Shown here: positions 17,292-25,019 of the stretch, piece after piece
How the letters are laid out: each line of letters opens with the position of its first letter
Position numbering within the stretch: the first letter of the stretch is position 1
Source of the DNA: Parolsenella catena
GTDB taxonomy: Bacteria; Actinomycetota; Coriobacteriia; Coriobacteriales; Atopobiaceae
Direction: 5' to 3'
DNA: 64,000 bases
NCBI RefSeq assembly: GCF_003966955.1
Contig: NZ_AP019367.1
Coordinates: 868,001-932,000, forward strand
Notes under the pieces: model-generated
The model's database searches: none
Told to the model about the DNA's origin: nothing
The model's input: the letters and a program-made list of their open reading frames with translations, nothing else
Position numbers and translations under genes: made by a program

Positions 17292-18614
17292 CTAGGCCTG
17301 CTGCTTCTTGCGGAAGCGCAGGCGGATGGGCGTACCCTCGAGGTTGAAGTTCTCGCGCAGGCGGTTCTCGAGGAAGCGCTTGAAGTTCTCATCGATGAGC
17401 TCGGGGAAGTTGCAGAAGAACGTCAGGGCCGGCGGGCAGTTGCCCGTCTGGTTGGCGTACTGGATGCGCAGGCGCTTGGCTCCCTTCGTGACCGTGTGGC
17501 CGCTCTCGCGCATGGAGGCCAAGAGGTTGTTGAGGGCGTTCGTGGAGATCTTGCCCGCGTGCGCCGCGCCCACGCGGTCCACGACGGCCCAGACCTTGTC
17601 GAGCGAGCGGCCCGTGAGTGCGGAGACGCGGATGACGGGCGCCCAGGGGGCAAACGTCATGCGGCGCGCAACGCTCATCATGACGTCCTCGCGCTTCTCG
17701 TCGGTACGCACGAGGTCCCACTTGTTGAGCAGGATGACGAGCGCGCAACCGCGCTCGATCGCAAGGCCTGCGACCTTCTGGTCCTGCTCGGTGACGCCCT
17801 CGGAGGCGTCCACGACGAGCAGGCACACGTCCGCCTCGTCGATGGCGCGAAGGCCCCTGACGAGGCTGTAGTACTCGACGTCCTCGTGCACGAGGTTGCG
17901 CTTGCGCATGCCTGCGGTGTCGACGAGTCGGTAGCGCTTGCCCTCGCGCTCCACGACCACGTCGAGCGCGTCACGCGTGGTGCCGGCGACGTCGCTCACG
18001 ATGGAGCGGTTCTTGCCGGCAAAGCGGTTGGTGATGGAGGACTTGCCCACGTTCGGGCGGCCGATGATTGCCACACGCAGGGCGTCCTCGGGATACTCGG
18101 GCTCCTCGGCCTGCTCGGGCAGGGCCGCCACGACCTCGTCGAGCAGGTCTCCCGTGCCGTGTCCGTGAACGGCCGAGATGGGCCTGGGCTCGCCGAGTCC
18201 CAGGGAGTAGAAGTCCCACAGGGTCTTCTCGTCAGAGGGATTGTCAAGCTTGTTGGCCACGAGGAAGACCGGCTTGCCCGCGCGGCGCAGGATGCGGGCG
18301 ACCGTCTCGTCCTCGTCCGTGACGCCCGTGGTTGCGTCGACGACGAAGACGATGACGTCGGCCTCGACGCGGGCGGCCTCGGCCTGCTCGCGGATGCGGC
18401 CGGAGAAGGCGTCGTCGGAGCGGCCGGTCTCGATGCCGCCCGTGTCAACGAGCGTGAAGTCCACGCCGTTCCAGTCGGCGTCATGGTAGCTGCGGTCGCG
18501 CGTGACGCCGCGGCTCTCATGGACGATGGCTTCCTTCTTCTGGGCTATGCGGTTCACCAGGGTCGACTTGCCGACGTTGGGTCGGCCGACGATGGCGACG
18601 ATGGGCTTGGACAT
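17292..18614 (-). CDS. der: Ribosome-assembly GTPase Der (EngA)
   Basis: This 440-residue protein has the tandem GTPase domains unique to Der, needed for 50S subunit maturation. Domain 1 has GRPNVGKSTL, DTGGI and ANKLD. Domain 2 has GRPNVGKSSI, DTAGM and LNKWD. A C-terminal KH-like domain begins near residue 350 (LNNLLASMRESGHT) and ends in a basic RLRFRKKQQA. AAGGAG lies before the ATG. It starts the Der-PlsY-GpsA run, 75 bases after ispH. Confidence 0.97.
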   Translation of the reverse strand: MSKPIVAIVGRPNVGKSTLVNRIAQKKEAIVHESRGVTRDRSYHDADWNGVDFTLVDTGGIETGRSDDAFSGRIREQAEAARVEADVIVFVVDATTGVTDEDETVARILRRAGKPVFLVANKLDNPSDEKTLWDFYSLGLGEPRPISAVHGHGTGDLLDEVVAALPEQAEEPEYPEDALRVAIIGRPNVGKSSITNRFAGKNRSIVSDVAGTTRDALDVVVEREGKRYRLVDTAGMRKRNLVHEDVEYYSLVRGLRAIDEADVCLLVVDASEGVTEQDQKVAGLAIERGCALVILLNKWDLVRTDEKREDVMMSVARRMTFAPWAPVIRVSALTGRSLDKVWAVVDRVGAAHAGKISTNALNNLLASMRESGHTVTKGAKRLRIQYANQTGNCPPALTFFCNFPELIDENFKRFLENRLRENFNLEGTPIRLRFRKKQQA

Positions 18615-18689
18615 GCTTGCTCCTTGCTCGGTTGTACCTAAACGCAGAATCTTAGCATGCGAGATGCGGGCGTTTCTGCTCGGCCTTGG

Positions 18690-19538
18690 CTACGAAGAGG
18701 AAGCACAGAGGCTCTCTATGCGACTGACGAGCTCGTCGATCTGGGCCGTGGGCGTGCTCGCGCCCGCGGTGACGCCGATGCTCGAGGCACCCTCGAACCA
18801 GCTGGCACTGAGCTCGTCGCACGTCTCGATGTGGTGAGTCTTGGCGCACGACGACAGGCAGATCTTTGCGAGTCGCGTGGTGTTGGCGGAGTTCCTGCCA
18901 CCGATCACCACCATGACGTCGGAGGCGGCGGCAAGCTTGCGCGCGGCCTGCTGTCGCTCGCTCGTTGCCTCGCAGATGGTGTTGACCACGCATACCTCCG
19001 ACACGCGGGAGGTGAGCTCGCTGATGACGGCGTCAAGCGTCGTCTTGGCCTGGGTCGTCTGCACGACGACGCCCACGCGTCGGCCAAGCTCGAGGCCATC
19101 GAGCTGCTCCACGCCCGCGACTGCCTGCGCCCCGGGTGCGTGGCCGAGAATCGCTTCGACCTCGGGGTGCCCCGCCTCGCCCACGACGAGCACCTGATAG
19201 CCCAGCTCCTGGAGCCGCTCGGCGGCGTGGTGGACGCGTTTGACGTAGGGGCAGGTCGCGTCGACCACGTCAAGGCCGAAATCGCGGGCGGCCTGCTCCA
19301 CCTGCGGAACGACGCCATGGGTGCGCAGCACGAGCGTGGAGCCTGCCTGTGTGGGCACATCGTCCACCACGGTGACGCCCTGGCTCGCCAGGCCCTCGAC
19401 CACCTGGGGGTTATGGATGAGCGGGCCCAGCGTGTGGACGGGGCCTGTGGCCTGCTGGGCCACCTTTTGCACGAGCTCGAGCGCACGCTGGACGCCATAG
19501 CAGGCGCCGGCGTGGTCGGCCACGGTGATGGTTGGCAT
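18690..19538 (-). CDS. ispH: 4-hydroxy-3-methylbut-2-enyl diphosphate reductase
   Basis: This 282-residue [4Fe-4S] enzyme performs the last MEP-pathway step to IPP and DMAPP. ADHAGACYGVQRAL has the first cluster cysteine. HTLGPLIHNPQVV, LRTHGVV, DATCPYVKRVH (second Cys), VVIGGRNSANTTRLA and SIGVTAGASTPT follow. The third cluster cysteine lies in VCVVNTICEATSERQ. I chose the ATG at 19538 because AGGAGGT is 10 bases upstream of it and too close to the ATG at 19547. IspG and Dxr are elsewhere in the window. Confidence 0.95.
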   Translation of the reverse strand: MPTITVADHAGACYGVQRALELVQKVAQQATGPVHTLGPLIHNPQVVEGLASQGVTVVDDVPTQAGSTLVLRTHGVVPQVEQAARDFGLDVVDATCPYVKRVHHAAERLQELGYQVLVVGEAGHPEVEAILGHAPGAQAVAGVEQLDGLELGRRVGVVVQTTQAKTTLDAVISELTSRVSEVCVVNTICEATSERQQAARKLAAASDVMVVIGGRNSANTTRLAKICLSSCAKTHHIETCDELSASWFEGASSIGVTAGASTPTAQIDELVSRIESLCASSS

Positions 19539-19575
19539 CTCTTGCATACCTCCTATGGCGTAGCGATGCGATCCG

Positions 19576-20319
19576 CTACCAGAGACCGGGATAGTCGTGG
19601 CGAAGCTCGTCTCTCAGAGCATAGACGCGCTCCATGGCCACACGCTCCATCTCGGCGAGCTTCTCCTTGCGGTTCGTGCCGTCAAGCTCGGTAAACGAGA
19701 TGGGCCTGCCGCAACGGATCCGCGGCTTGCGGCGATGTGTGGGACGGGTCTTGTAGGGATCGGCGGCGCCAACGACGGCGGTGGGCGTGACGTCGCTCTT
19801 CCCCATCTGCGCAATCATGGCAAAGCCGCCGTGGACCTTGATGGGCTGGTCGTCGTTCTTGATGCGCGTCCCCTCGGGATAGATAAGCACGCACTCGCCG
19901 CGGCCGAGGGCGTCCCTGGCGGCCTTGAGTGCCTTGAGGTCTGCGGATCCCCTGTCAACCGGGATGCCGCCCATGCGGCGGAACAGCCACTTGGCGGGGC
20001 CGATCTTCTCGAACTCCACCTTGTAGATGGGCCGCACGCGCACGTGGCGGCGCCACAGCCCGACGATGAACACGACCGGCTCGACCATGGACGTGTGGTT
20101 CATGACGATGACCGTGCCGCGCTCGCGCACGTGGTCGACGAGCTCGTCGAGTCTCTCGAACCTTGTGGGCCACACGATGCTCGAGAACAGCCACAGCACA
20201 AAGGCGACGAAGTTGTAGACGAGCCGAGCGGGAAGGGGATAGTCGTCTATGCCGTTGCGAATGAAGTCATATCCGCCCTTGCCGCGCTCGCCCTTGGGCT
20301 TCTGTCGTGTCTGCGTCAT
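19576..20319 (-). CDS. plsC: 1-acyl-sn-glycerol-3-phosphate acyltransferase (PlsC-like)
   Basis: This 247-residue membrane-associated acyltransferase makes phosphatidic acid. The catalytic block usually reads NHx4D; here it is NHTSMVEP, so Glu80 replaces the Asp of the His-Asp dyad (His75). The other motifs are normal: GGIPVDRGSAD and YPEGTRIKND. One hydrophobic segment (LVYNFVAFVLWLFSSIVW) is near residue 35. The start overlaps the cmk stop (ATGA). The cmk-plsC-ispH order is common in this lineage. The Glu could be tolerated or could point to a different acyl acceptor. Confidence 0.88.
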   Translation of the reverse strand: MTQTRQKPKGERGKGGYDFIRNGIDDYPLPARLVYNFVAFVLWLFSSIVWPTRFERLDELVDHVRERGTVIVMNHTSMVEPVVFIVGLWRRHVRVRPIYKVEFEKIGPAKWLFRRMGGIPVDRGSADLKALKAARDALGRGECVLIYPEGTRIKNDDQPIKVHGGFAMIAQMGKSDVTPTAVVGAADPYKTRPTHRRKPRIRCGRPISFTELDGTNRKEKLAEMERVAMERVYALRDELRHDYPGLW

Positions 20320-21005
20320 GCGCGCGCCCCCGCGATGAGCTCGCTGATGGCGTCGCACACCTCGTCTACCGTGAGGTCAGTCGAGTCGATGCGCACGGCG
20401 TCCTCGGCTGGCTTGAGCGGGGCCGTCTCGCGCGTGGAGTCGGCCTTGTCGCGGGCGATGAGCTCGGCCTCGATTTTCGCCTGTTCCTCGGCGTTGGCGG
20501 TTGCGTTGGCGTCTGTGGCGGTGTCGCCGCCGTGACGTTGCACGGCGCGGCGGCGCGCTCGGGCCGATGCGTCGGCAGACAGGAACACCTTGACCTCGGC
20601 CGCGGGGAACACGACGGTGCCGATGTCACGGCCCTCGGCGACGACGTCTGCGCTCTCGGCGGCCTTGCGCTGCAGCGCCACCATGGCCTCGCGCACAGCC
20701 GGCACCGCGGCGACGGCAGAGACGTTCGCGTCCACCTCAGGCGTGCGGATGGCGCGCGTGCGGTCCTGGCCGTCGACGGTGACGGTGGGGCCGTCTGCGC
20801 CGTTGTCCAAGACGATGTCGATGGCATGAGCCAGCTCGGAGACCGCCTGGGCGTCTGCGACGTCTATCCCACGCGTGAGCGCCGCATCGGTCACGGCGCG
20901 ATACATAGCGCCCGTATCGAGGTAGGTGAGCCCCTCACGGGCCGCCATGGCCCTGGCGACGGTAGACTTGCCGGACCCGGCGGGCCCGTCGATGGCAACG
21001 ATCAT
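20316..21005 (-). CDS. cmk: Cytidylate kinase
   Basis: This 229-residue P-loop kinase phosphorylates CMP and dCMP. The N-terminus is VAIDGPAGSGKSTVARAMA, followed by YLDTGAMYRAVT. VVAEGRDIGTVVFP and KVFLSADASARARRR are the family's binding and lid motifs. AAAGGAC lies before the start. It follows the histidine phosphatase gene by 34 bases and overlaps plsC. Confidence 0.95.
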   Translation of the reverse strand: MIVAIDGPAGSGKSTVARAMAAREGLTYLDTGAMYRAVTDAALTRGIDVADAQAVSELAHAIDIVLDNGADGPTVTVDGQDRTRAIRTPEVDANVSAVAAVPAVREAMVALQRKAAESADVVAEGRDIGTVVFPAAEVKVFLSADASARARRRAVQRHGGDTATDANATANAEEQAKIEAELIARDKADSTRETAPLKPAEDAVRIDSTDLTVDEVCDAISELIAGARA

Positions 21006-21039
21006 GTGCTTGTCCTTTCCCGGATGGCGGCGCAGCCGC

Positions 21040-21729
21040 CTAGTTGCTCGAGAGGTCGTCCGTGGGCTCGGAGAACGCAGCGCTCACGGAGTCGTGCGGA
21101 ACGAAGTTGGCGTCAGCCCTGCGGTGTAGCTCCTCGGGCGTGAGGCCTGCCGTCTGAAGCGCGAGCCTGCGACCGTTGGTGACGAACACCTGCGAGGAGA
21201 CGTTGGGGATCACGCGATCCCAGAACAGCTCGACCGGCTCGTGGTAGACGGCGGCGAAAACGGCGCGCGAGAATCCCCCGTGCGTGACGCAGGCCGTCTT
21301 TCCGGGCAGCTTGGCCACGTAGTCCACGAAGTGACCGGCGCGCCCGATGAGCTGCTCGAACGTCTCGGCGCCCGGCGCCGCGACGGAGCGACCGTCCACG
21401 ATCTGCCACGGGAAGGAGAGCCCCTGCTGCTCGAGCGCCGCCTTCTCGACGCCCTCGAGCGGACCGAAGTCGAGCTCGATGAGGCGCTCGTCCACGATGA
21501 CGTCCTGGCCGAGCGCCGCTGCCGCCTCGTCTGCGATGGCTCGGCAGCGCCGAAGCGGCGAGCACAGGATGCGGTCTGGCTGCCACGCCGCGAGGGCAGC
21601 GGCGGCGCGGTGCGCCTGGGAGACGCCCGCCTCGGAGAGCTCCACGTCGATGTGGCCGGACAGAAGACCCGTGTCGTTGAAGACCGTCCTGGGGTGCCTC
21701 ATGAACAGCACGCGCCCATATTCACCCAT
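21040..21729 (-). CDS. Histidine phosphatase superfamily protein
   Basis: This 229-residue protein has the branch-1 histidine phosphatase layout: VLFMRHPRTVFN holds the phospho-accepting His (RHP instead of RHG), ILCSPLRRCRAIADE the second Arg, LIELDFGPLEGVE the acid, and CVTHGGFSRAVFA the second His. The substrate is unknown; relatives act on phosphoglycerate, alpha-ribazole phosphate and other small phosphoesters. AGGGGAG lies 8 bases before the ATG at 21729. It sits in the scpAB-rluB-cmk run. Confidence 0.85.
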   Translation of the reverse strand: MGEYGRVLFMRHPRTVFNDTGLLSGHIDVELSEAGVSQAHRAAAALAAWQPDRILCSPLRRCRAIADEAAAALGQDVIVDERLIELDFGPLEGVEKAALEQQGLSFPWQIVDGRSVAAPGAETFEQLIGRAGHFVDYVAKLPGKTACVTHGGFSRAVFAAVYHEPVELFWDRVIPNVSSQVFVTNGRRLALQTAGLTPEELHRRADANFVPHDSVSAAFSEPTDDLSSN

Positions 21730-21731
21730 CG

Positions 21732-22532
21732 CTAGCTCTCCCCTCTCGCTGCGCCTCGTAGCGCTTCTCGCTCGGCGTCTGTGAGCATACGCCACTGGCC
21801 CGGCCCCACGCCAGAGAGTGCGAGCGGGCCAAACGTGTCGCGGTGAAGTGCGATGACCTCGTGGCCAACGGCCGAGAGCATGCGCTTTACCTGATGCTTC
21901 CTTCCCTCATGGATCGTGAGGCCCACGAGGGACGCGCCGTCGCCGCCTGTCCACGCGAGCGTGGTCGCCCTCGGGTCGCCTCGCTCGATGAACTCCACCT
22001 TGGCAGGCGCGCAGGGGCCGTCATCGAGCGTGATGCCTCGCTCGAGCGCCCTTCTCTCCTCGCGTCCGATCACGCCCTCGACAAGCGCCACATAGTGCTT
22101 GTCCTTCTCGTAGGAGGGGTGCAGCAGCCGCTGCGCGGCCTCGCCGTCGGTCGTGAAGAGCAGAAGGCCCGTCGTGTCACGGTCGAGCCTGCCCACGGGA
22201 AAGAGCCCCGGGTAGCGATCGGACGGCACGAGCTCGGCCACGCAGGGGCGCCCGCCCGGGTCTCGCATCGTGGTTACGTAGCCGGCGGGCTTGTTGAGCA
22301 TGAGGTAGACCGAGCCGTCCGCGAGCCTCACCTCGCGCCCGTCCACCGTGACCGTGTCCACGCGAGGGTCCACCTTGCTGCCGAGCTCGGTGACCACCTG
22401 CCCGTTGACGCGCACGCGCCCTGCCGTCATGAGGTTCTCGGAGCCGCGCCTGCTCGCCACGCCCGCGCGGGCGAGGAACTTCTGCACGCGCATGGGGACG
22501 AGGCGCTCCTCGCCTGTCTGATCGCTACTCAT
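21732..22532 (-). CDS. rluB: rRNA pseudouridine synthase, RsuA/RluB family
   Basis: This 266-residue enzyme has an N-terminal S4 RNA-binding domain (MRVQKFLARAGVASRRGSE...VRVNGQVV) and a catalytic domain with the aspartate motif PVGRLDRDTTGLLLFT, then KHYVALVEG and IHEGRKHQVKRM. It isomerises a uridine in 23S (RluB) or 16S (RsuA) rRNA; position next to scpB fits RluB. The ATG at 22532 overlaps the scpB stop. An internal ATG at 22493, just before the S4 domain, is an alternative. Confidence 0.9.
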   Translation of the reverse strand: MSSDQTGEERLVPMRVQKFLARAGVASRRGSENLMTAGRVRVNGQVVTELGSKVDPRVDTVTVDGREVRLADGSVYLMLNKPAGYVTTMRDPGGRPCVAELVPSDRYPGLFPVGRLDRDTTGLLLFTTDGEAAQRLLHPSYEKDKHYVALVEGVIGREERRALERGITLDDGPCAPAKVEFIERGDPRATTLAWTGGDGASLVGLTIHEGRKHQVKRMLSAVGHEVIALHRDTFGPLALSGVGPGQWRMLTDAEREALRGAARGES

Positions 22533-23193
22533 CGCTGGCCTCGCCCGCGTCCTCGAGCAGCTCGCGCTCCTCGTCCACGTCGGCCGCGGCCTCCTCGAGC
22601 GTTGACTCGATGGAGCGGCCCGAGAGACGCTCGCGTATGAACTTGCGTGACTCCTCGTCTGGGGCAAACTGCTCGAGGTCAGGAAGCTCGCGAAGGCTCT
22701 TGAGGCCAAATCGCTCGAGGAACGCCTGCGTGGTGGCATAGCGGATGGCCTGGGCCCGCTGCGGGTCTCGCCCGGCCTCGCGCACGAGGCCCTTGTCCAC
22801 GAGCGAGGAGATTACGCCGTCGGAGTTGACGCCGCGGATGGCCTTGACGCCCTCGCGCGTCACCGGCTGGTGGTAGGCGATGACGGCGAGCGTCTCGAGC
22901 GCCGCCTGCGAGAGGCGCCTCGTGTCCCAGCTCATGACGAGCGCCTCCACCTGGTCGTGGAAGGCCGGGTGCGTGAACAGCCGCCAGCCGCCGGCGACCT
23001 CCCGCAGCTGGATGCCACGGTTGGCGTCCGAGTACTCGGCGGCGAGGTCGGCGAGCGCCGACGAGACCTCGCCTGGTGCCACGCCGAGGACGGCGGCGAG
23101 GCTGGTTGCGCTCACGGGGTCCGAGGACGCGAGCAGCATTGCCTCGAGCGCTCCCTTGACCGATCCTGCGCCGAGCTTTTCGAGCTCCCGCAT
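22525..23193 (-). CDS. scpB: Segregation and condensation protein B
   Basis: This 222-residue kleisin-interacting protein of the SMC-ScpAB condensin consists of two winged-helix domains: LGAGSVKGALEAMLLASSDPVS at the N-terminus, and LSQAALETLAVIAYHQPVTR plus IRGVNSDGVISSLVDKGLV in the second. An acidic C-terminal tail follows. It starts in a one-base overlap (TGATG) with scpA. SMC itself is not in the window. Confidence 0.95.
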   Translation of the reverse strand: MRELEKLGAGSVKGALEAMLLASSDPVSATSLAAVLGVAPGEVSSALADLAAEYSDANRGIQLREVAGGWRLFTHPAFHDQVEALVMSWDTRRLSQAALETLAVIAYHQPVTREGVKAIRGVNSDGVISSLVDKGLVREAGRDPQRAQAIRYATTQAFLERFGLKSLRELPDLEQFAPDEESRKFIRERLSGRSIESTLEEAAADVDEERELLEDAGEASDE

Positions 23194-24002
23194 CAGTACT
23201 CTCCCTCCAGCTCGGCCAGCGCCGCGGCGTCCACCTCGTAGGCGGGCGCGCCCTCGACGCGGTCAATCTCTATCGTCCCGAAGTTATCCTGCTGCGCGAG
23301 CGTCACGCTGCCAAGCTTGTAGAGATGCAGAATCGCGAGAAACGTCACGACCACCTGCTCGGGCGTGGACTCACCGTCGAGCAGGGCCTCGAAGGTCGTG
23401 TGCGGGTTTGCCATCGTCACGCGGTCGACGGAGGCCACGGTGAGAGCCACGGGCAGGCGCTTGGGCGCGATGTGCTCCGCCTCGAGCAGAAAGCCCTCGC
23501 GCCTGCTGTCAAGGTCCGCGCAGATGACGGCGAGCCCGCGCAGCGTGATGCCCTCGAGGTAGTCGGGCATGGTATTGAGAAACTCCGGATCTGGGCCGGC
23601 GGTCCTGGGGTGCATGCGGGCCTGTGCCTCCATGCGGCTCCCAAGCGCGGCGGCGGCGTTTCTGAACTGCTTGTAGGCGATGAGCCTGGCGATGAGCACC
23701 TCACGCGCCTCGTCCGCGGAGAGGTCGGCGAACTCGTCCTCGTCCTGCTGGTCCTCGTGGCGCGTGGGCTCGTCGTCCGGGACGAGCGAGGCGGCCTTGA
23801 TGTCTAGCAGCGTGGAGGCAACGAGGACAAAGTCGCTCGCCACGTCAAGGTCGAGCTCACCCATGCGCTCGACCTCCGCGAGGTACTGGTCTGCGACCTC
23901 AGAGATGGATATGGCGCCGATGTCGACGCGCTGGCGGCTCACGAGCTGCAGGAGAAGGTCGAACGGTCCCGAGTAAGCCTGGGTTTGCACGCGGTAGCTC
24001 AC
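23193..24002 (-). CDS. scpA: Segregation and condensation protein A (kleisin)
   Basis: This 269-residue kleisin bridges the SMC heads. The N-terminal domain begins YSGPFDLLLQLVSRQRVDIGAISISEVADQYL and continues LDVASDFVLVASTLLDIKAASLVP. A winged-helix C-terminal domain ends the protein. I chose the GTG at 24002 (VSYRVQTQAYSGPF), 5 bases after the M50 protease stop; its ribosome-binding site is weak. Longer frames lie inside the protease gene. Confidence 0.92.
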   Translation of the reverse strand: MSYRVQTQAYSGPFDLLLQLVSRQRVDIGAISISEVADQYLAEVERMGELDLDVASDFVLVASTLLDIKAASLVPDDEPTRHEDQQDEDEFADLSADEAREVLIARLIAYKQFRNAAAALGSRMEAQARMHPRTAGPDPEFLNTMPDYLEGITLRGLAVICADLDSRREGFLLEAEHIAPKRLPVALTVASVDRVTMANPHTTFEALLDGESTPEQVVVTFLAILHLYKLGSVTLAQQDNFGTIEIDRVEGAPAYEVDAAALAELEGEY

Positions 24003-24006
24003 GCGA

Positions 24007-24705
24007 TCACATCCCAAGAAGCAGATCGTAGAGGTTGCCCGCAAAGAAGTCGAGGTAGGCTCCGAGCGGGTCGATGCCAAGCCTCGGCAGCAGGTAGAGC
24101 ACCGCGATGAGGATGGGCATGGCGTAGCGCTGCACCTCGTAGTAGCGCGTGAGTGCATCGCCCTTGAGGAAGTAGCAGACGACCTTCGATCCGTCGAGCG
24201 GCGGCAGGGGGATGAGGTTGAAGAACGCCAGCATGAGGTTGACCCACACGTAGGTGGAGAGCGCCGTGAGCAGCCATTGCATGCCCGTCAGCCCAAGCAC
24301 GACGGGGCCGGAGAAGTAGAGCTCGTTGCTGGCCTCTACGAGAGCCCACGCACCATTGAAGCACAGGGCGCCCACGACGGCCTGGAGCAGGTTCGAAGCG
24401 GGCCCGGCGAGCGCCACGAGCACCTCGTCGCGCCTCCTGTTCTTGAGTCGGTAGGGGTTGTAGGGAACGGGCTTGGCGTACGAGAACACGAAGCCGCCCG
24501 CGATGGCCATGATGATGGGCAGCACGACGGAACCAAACGGGTCGAGGTGCCTGGCGGGGTTCAGGGTTAGCCTGCCGGCCTCCTTGGCCGTGTCGTCCCC
24601 GCACAGGTGGGCCACGTAGCCATGGGCGACCTCGTGGATTATGGCGGCGACGAGCAGAAGCGCCACGGTGAGCACGATCCGTGCGATATTTTCGAGCGAG
24701 TACAC
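24007..24705 (-). CDS. Site-2 protease family membrane metalloprotease (M50, no PDZ)
   Basis: This 232-residue protein has five or six membrane segments. The zinc motif is IIHEVAHGY (HExxH) in the first, and the third-ligand motif is NLIPLPPLDGSKV. AGRLTLNPARHLDPFGSV and VALAGPASNLLQA are typical of the short YwhC-like M50 branch. Such enzymes cleave membrane proteins; the substrate is unknown. The start is GTG at 24705 with GGGAGG upstream. It precedes scpA, a frequent arrangement. Confidence 0.9.
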   Translation of the reverse strand: MYSLENIARIVLTVALLLVAAIIHEVAHGYVAHLCGDDTAKEAGRLTLNPARHLDPFGSVVLPIIMAIAGGFVFSYAKPVPYNPYRLKNRRRDEVLVALAGPASNLLQAVVGALCFNGAWALVEASNELYFSGPVVLGLTGMQWLLTALSTYVWVNLMLAFFNLIPLPPLDGSKVVCYFLKGDALTRYYEVQRYAMPILIAVLYLLPRLGIDPLGAYLDFFAGNLYDLLLGM

Positions 24706-24722
24706 GTCGCCTCCCGTCTGGT

Positions 24723-25019
24723 CTAGAGCCCCTGCGATGTGCGAGAGGCGCGTCCGAGTATCCAGTCTAGGAGAAGCAGCGCCGCGGCGCAGAGCAGAAA
24801 GTCACCCCGGACGGCGCCGCCGGCCCCGGTGCCAAGCACGAGAAGTCCCCTGACGCATGTGGGCTCGAGTCCCTGCACGGCGAGCGTGAGCTCAATCTGC
24901 GCCGCCCTGAGCTCGGGCAGCGGCACCAGCAGGAAGGCCGCGGCGGCAACAAGCAAAGCCGCGGCCACGCGCAGGCAGACATCGACCGCACGCAGGACGC
25001 CGCTGCGTGCGCTAGGCAT
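24723..25019 (-). CDS. Small two-helix membrane protein, unrecognised
   Basis: This 98-residue frame starts at an ATG that overlaps the ABC-F stop (ATGCCTAGC) and ends 17 bases before the protease gene. Two hydrophobic segments are clear, near residues 14-30 ([19 protein letters not shown]) and 73-85 ([14 protein letters not shown]), separated by a loop with one Cys. The ribosome-binding site is poor. It fills the gap between two operon genes exactly, which argues for a real gene. No family is recognised. Confidence 0.55.
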   Translation of the reverse strand: MPSARSGVLRAVDVCLRVAAALLVAAAAFLLVPLPELRAAQIELTLAVQGLEPTCVRGLLVLGTGAGGAVRGDFLLCAAALLLLDWILGRASRTSQGL

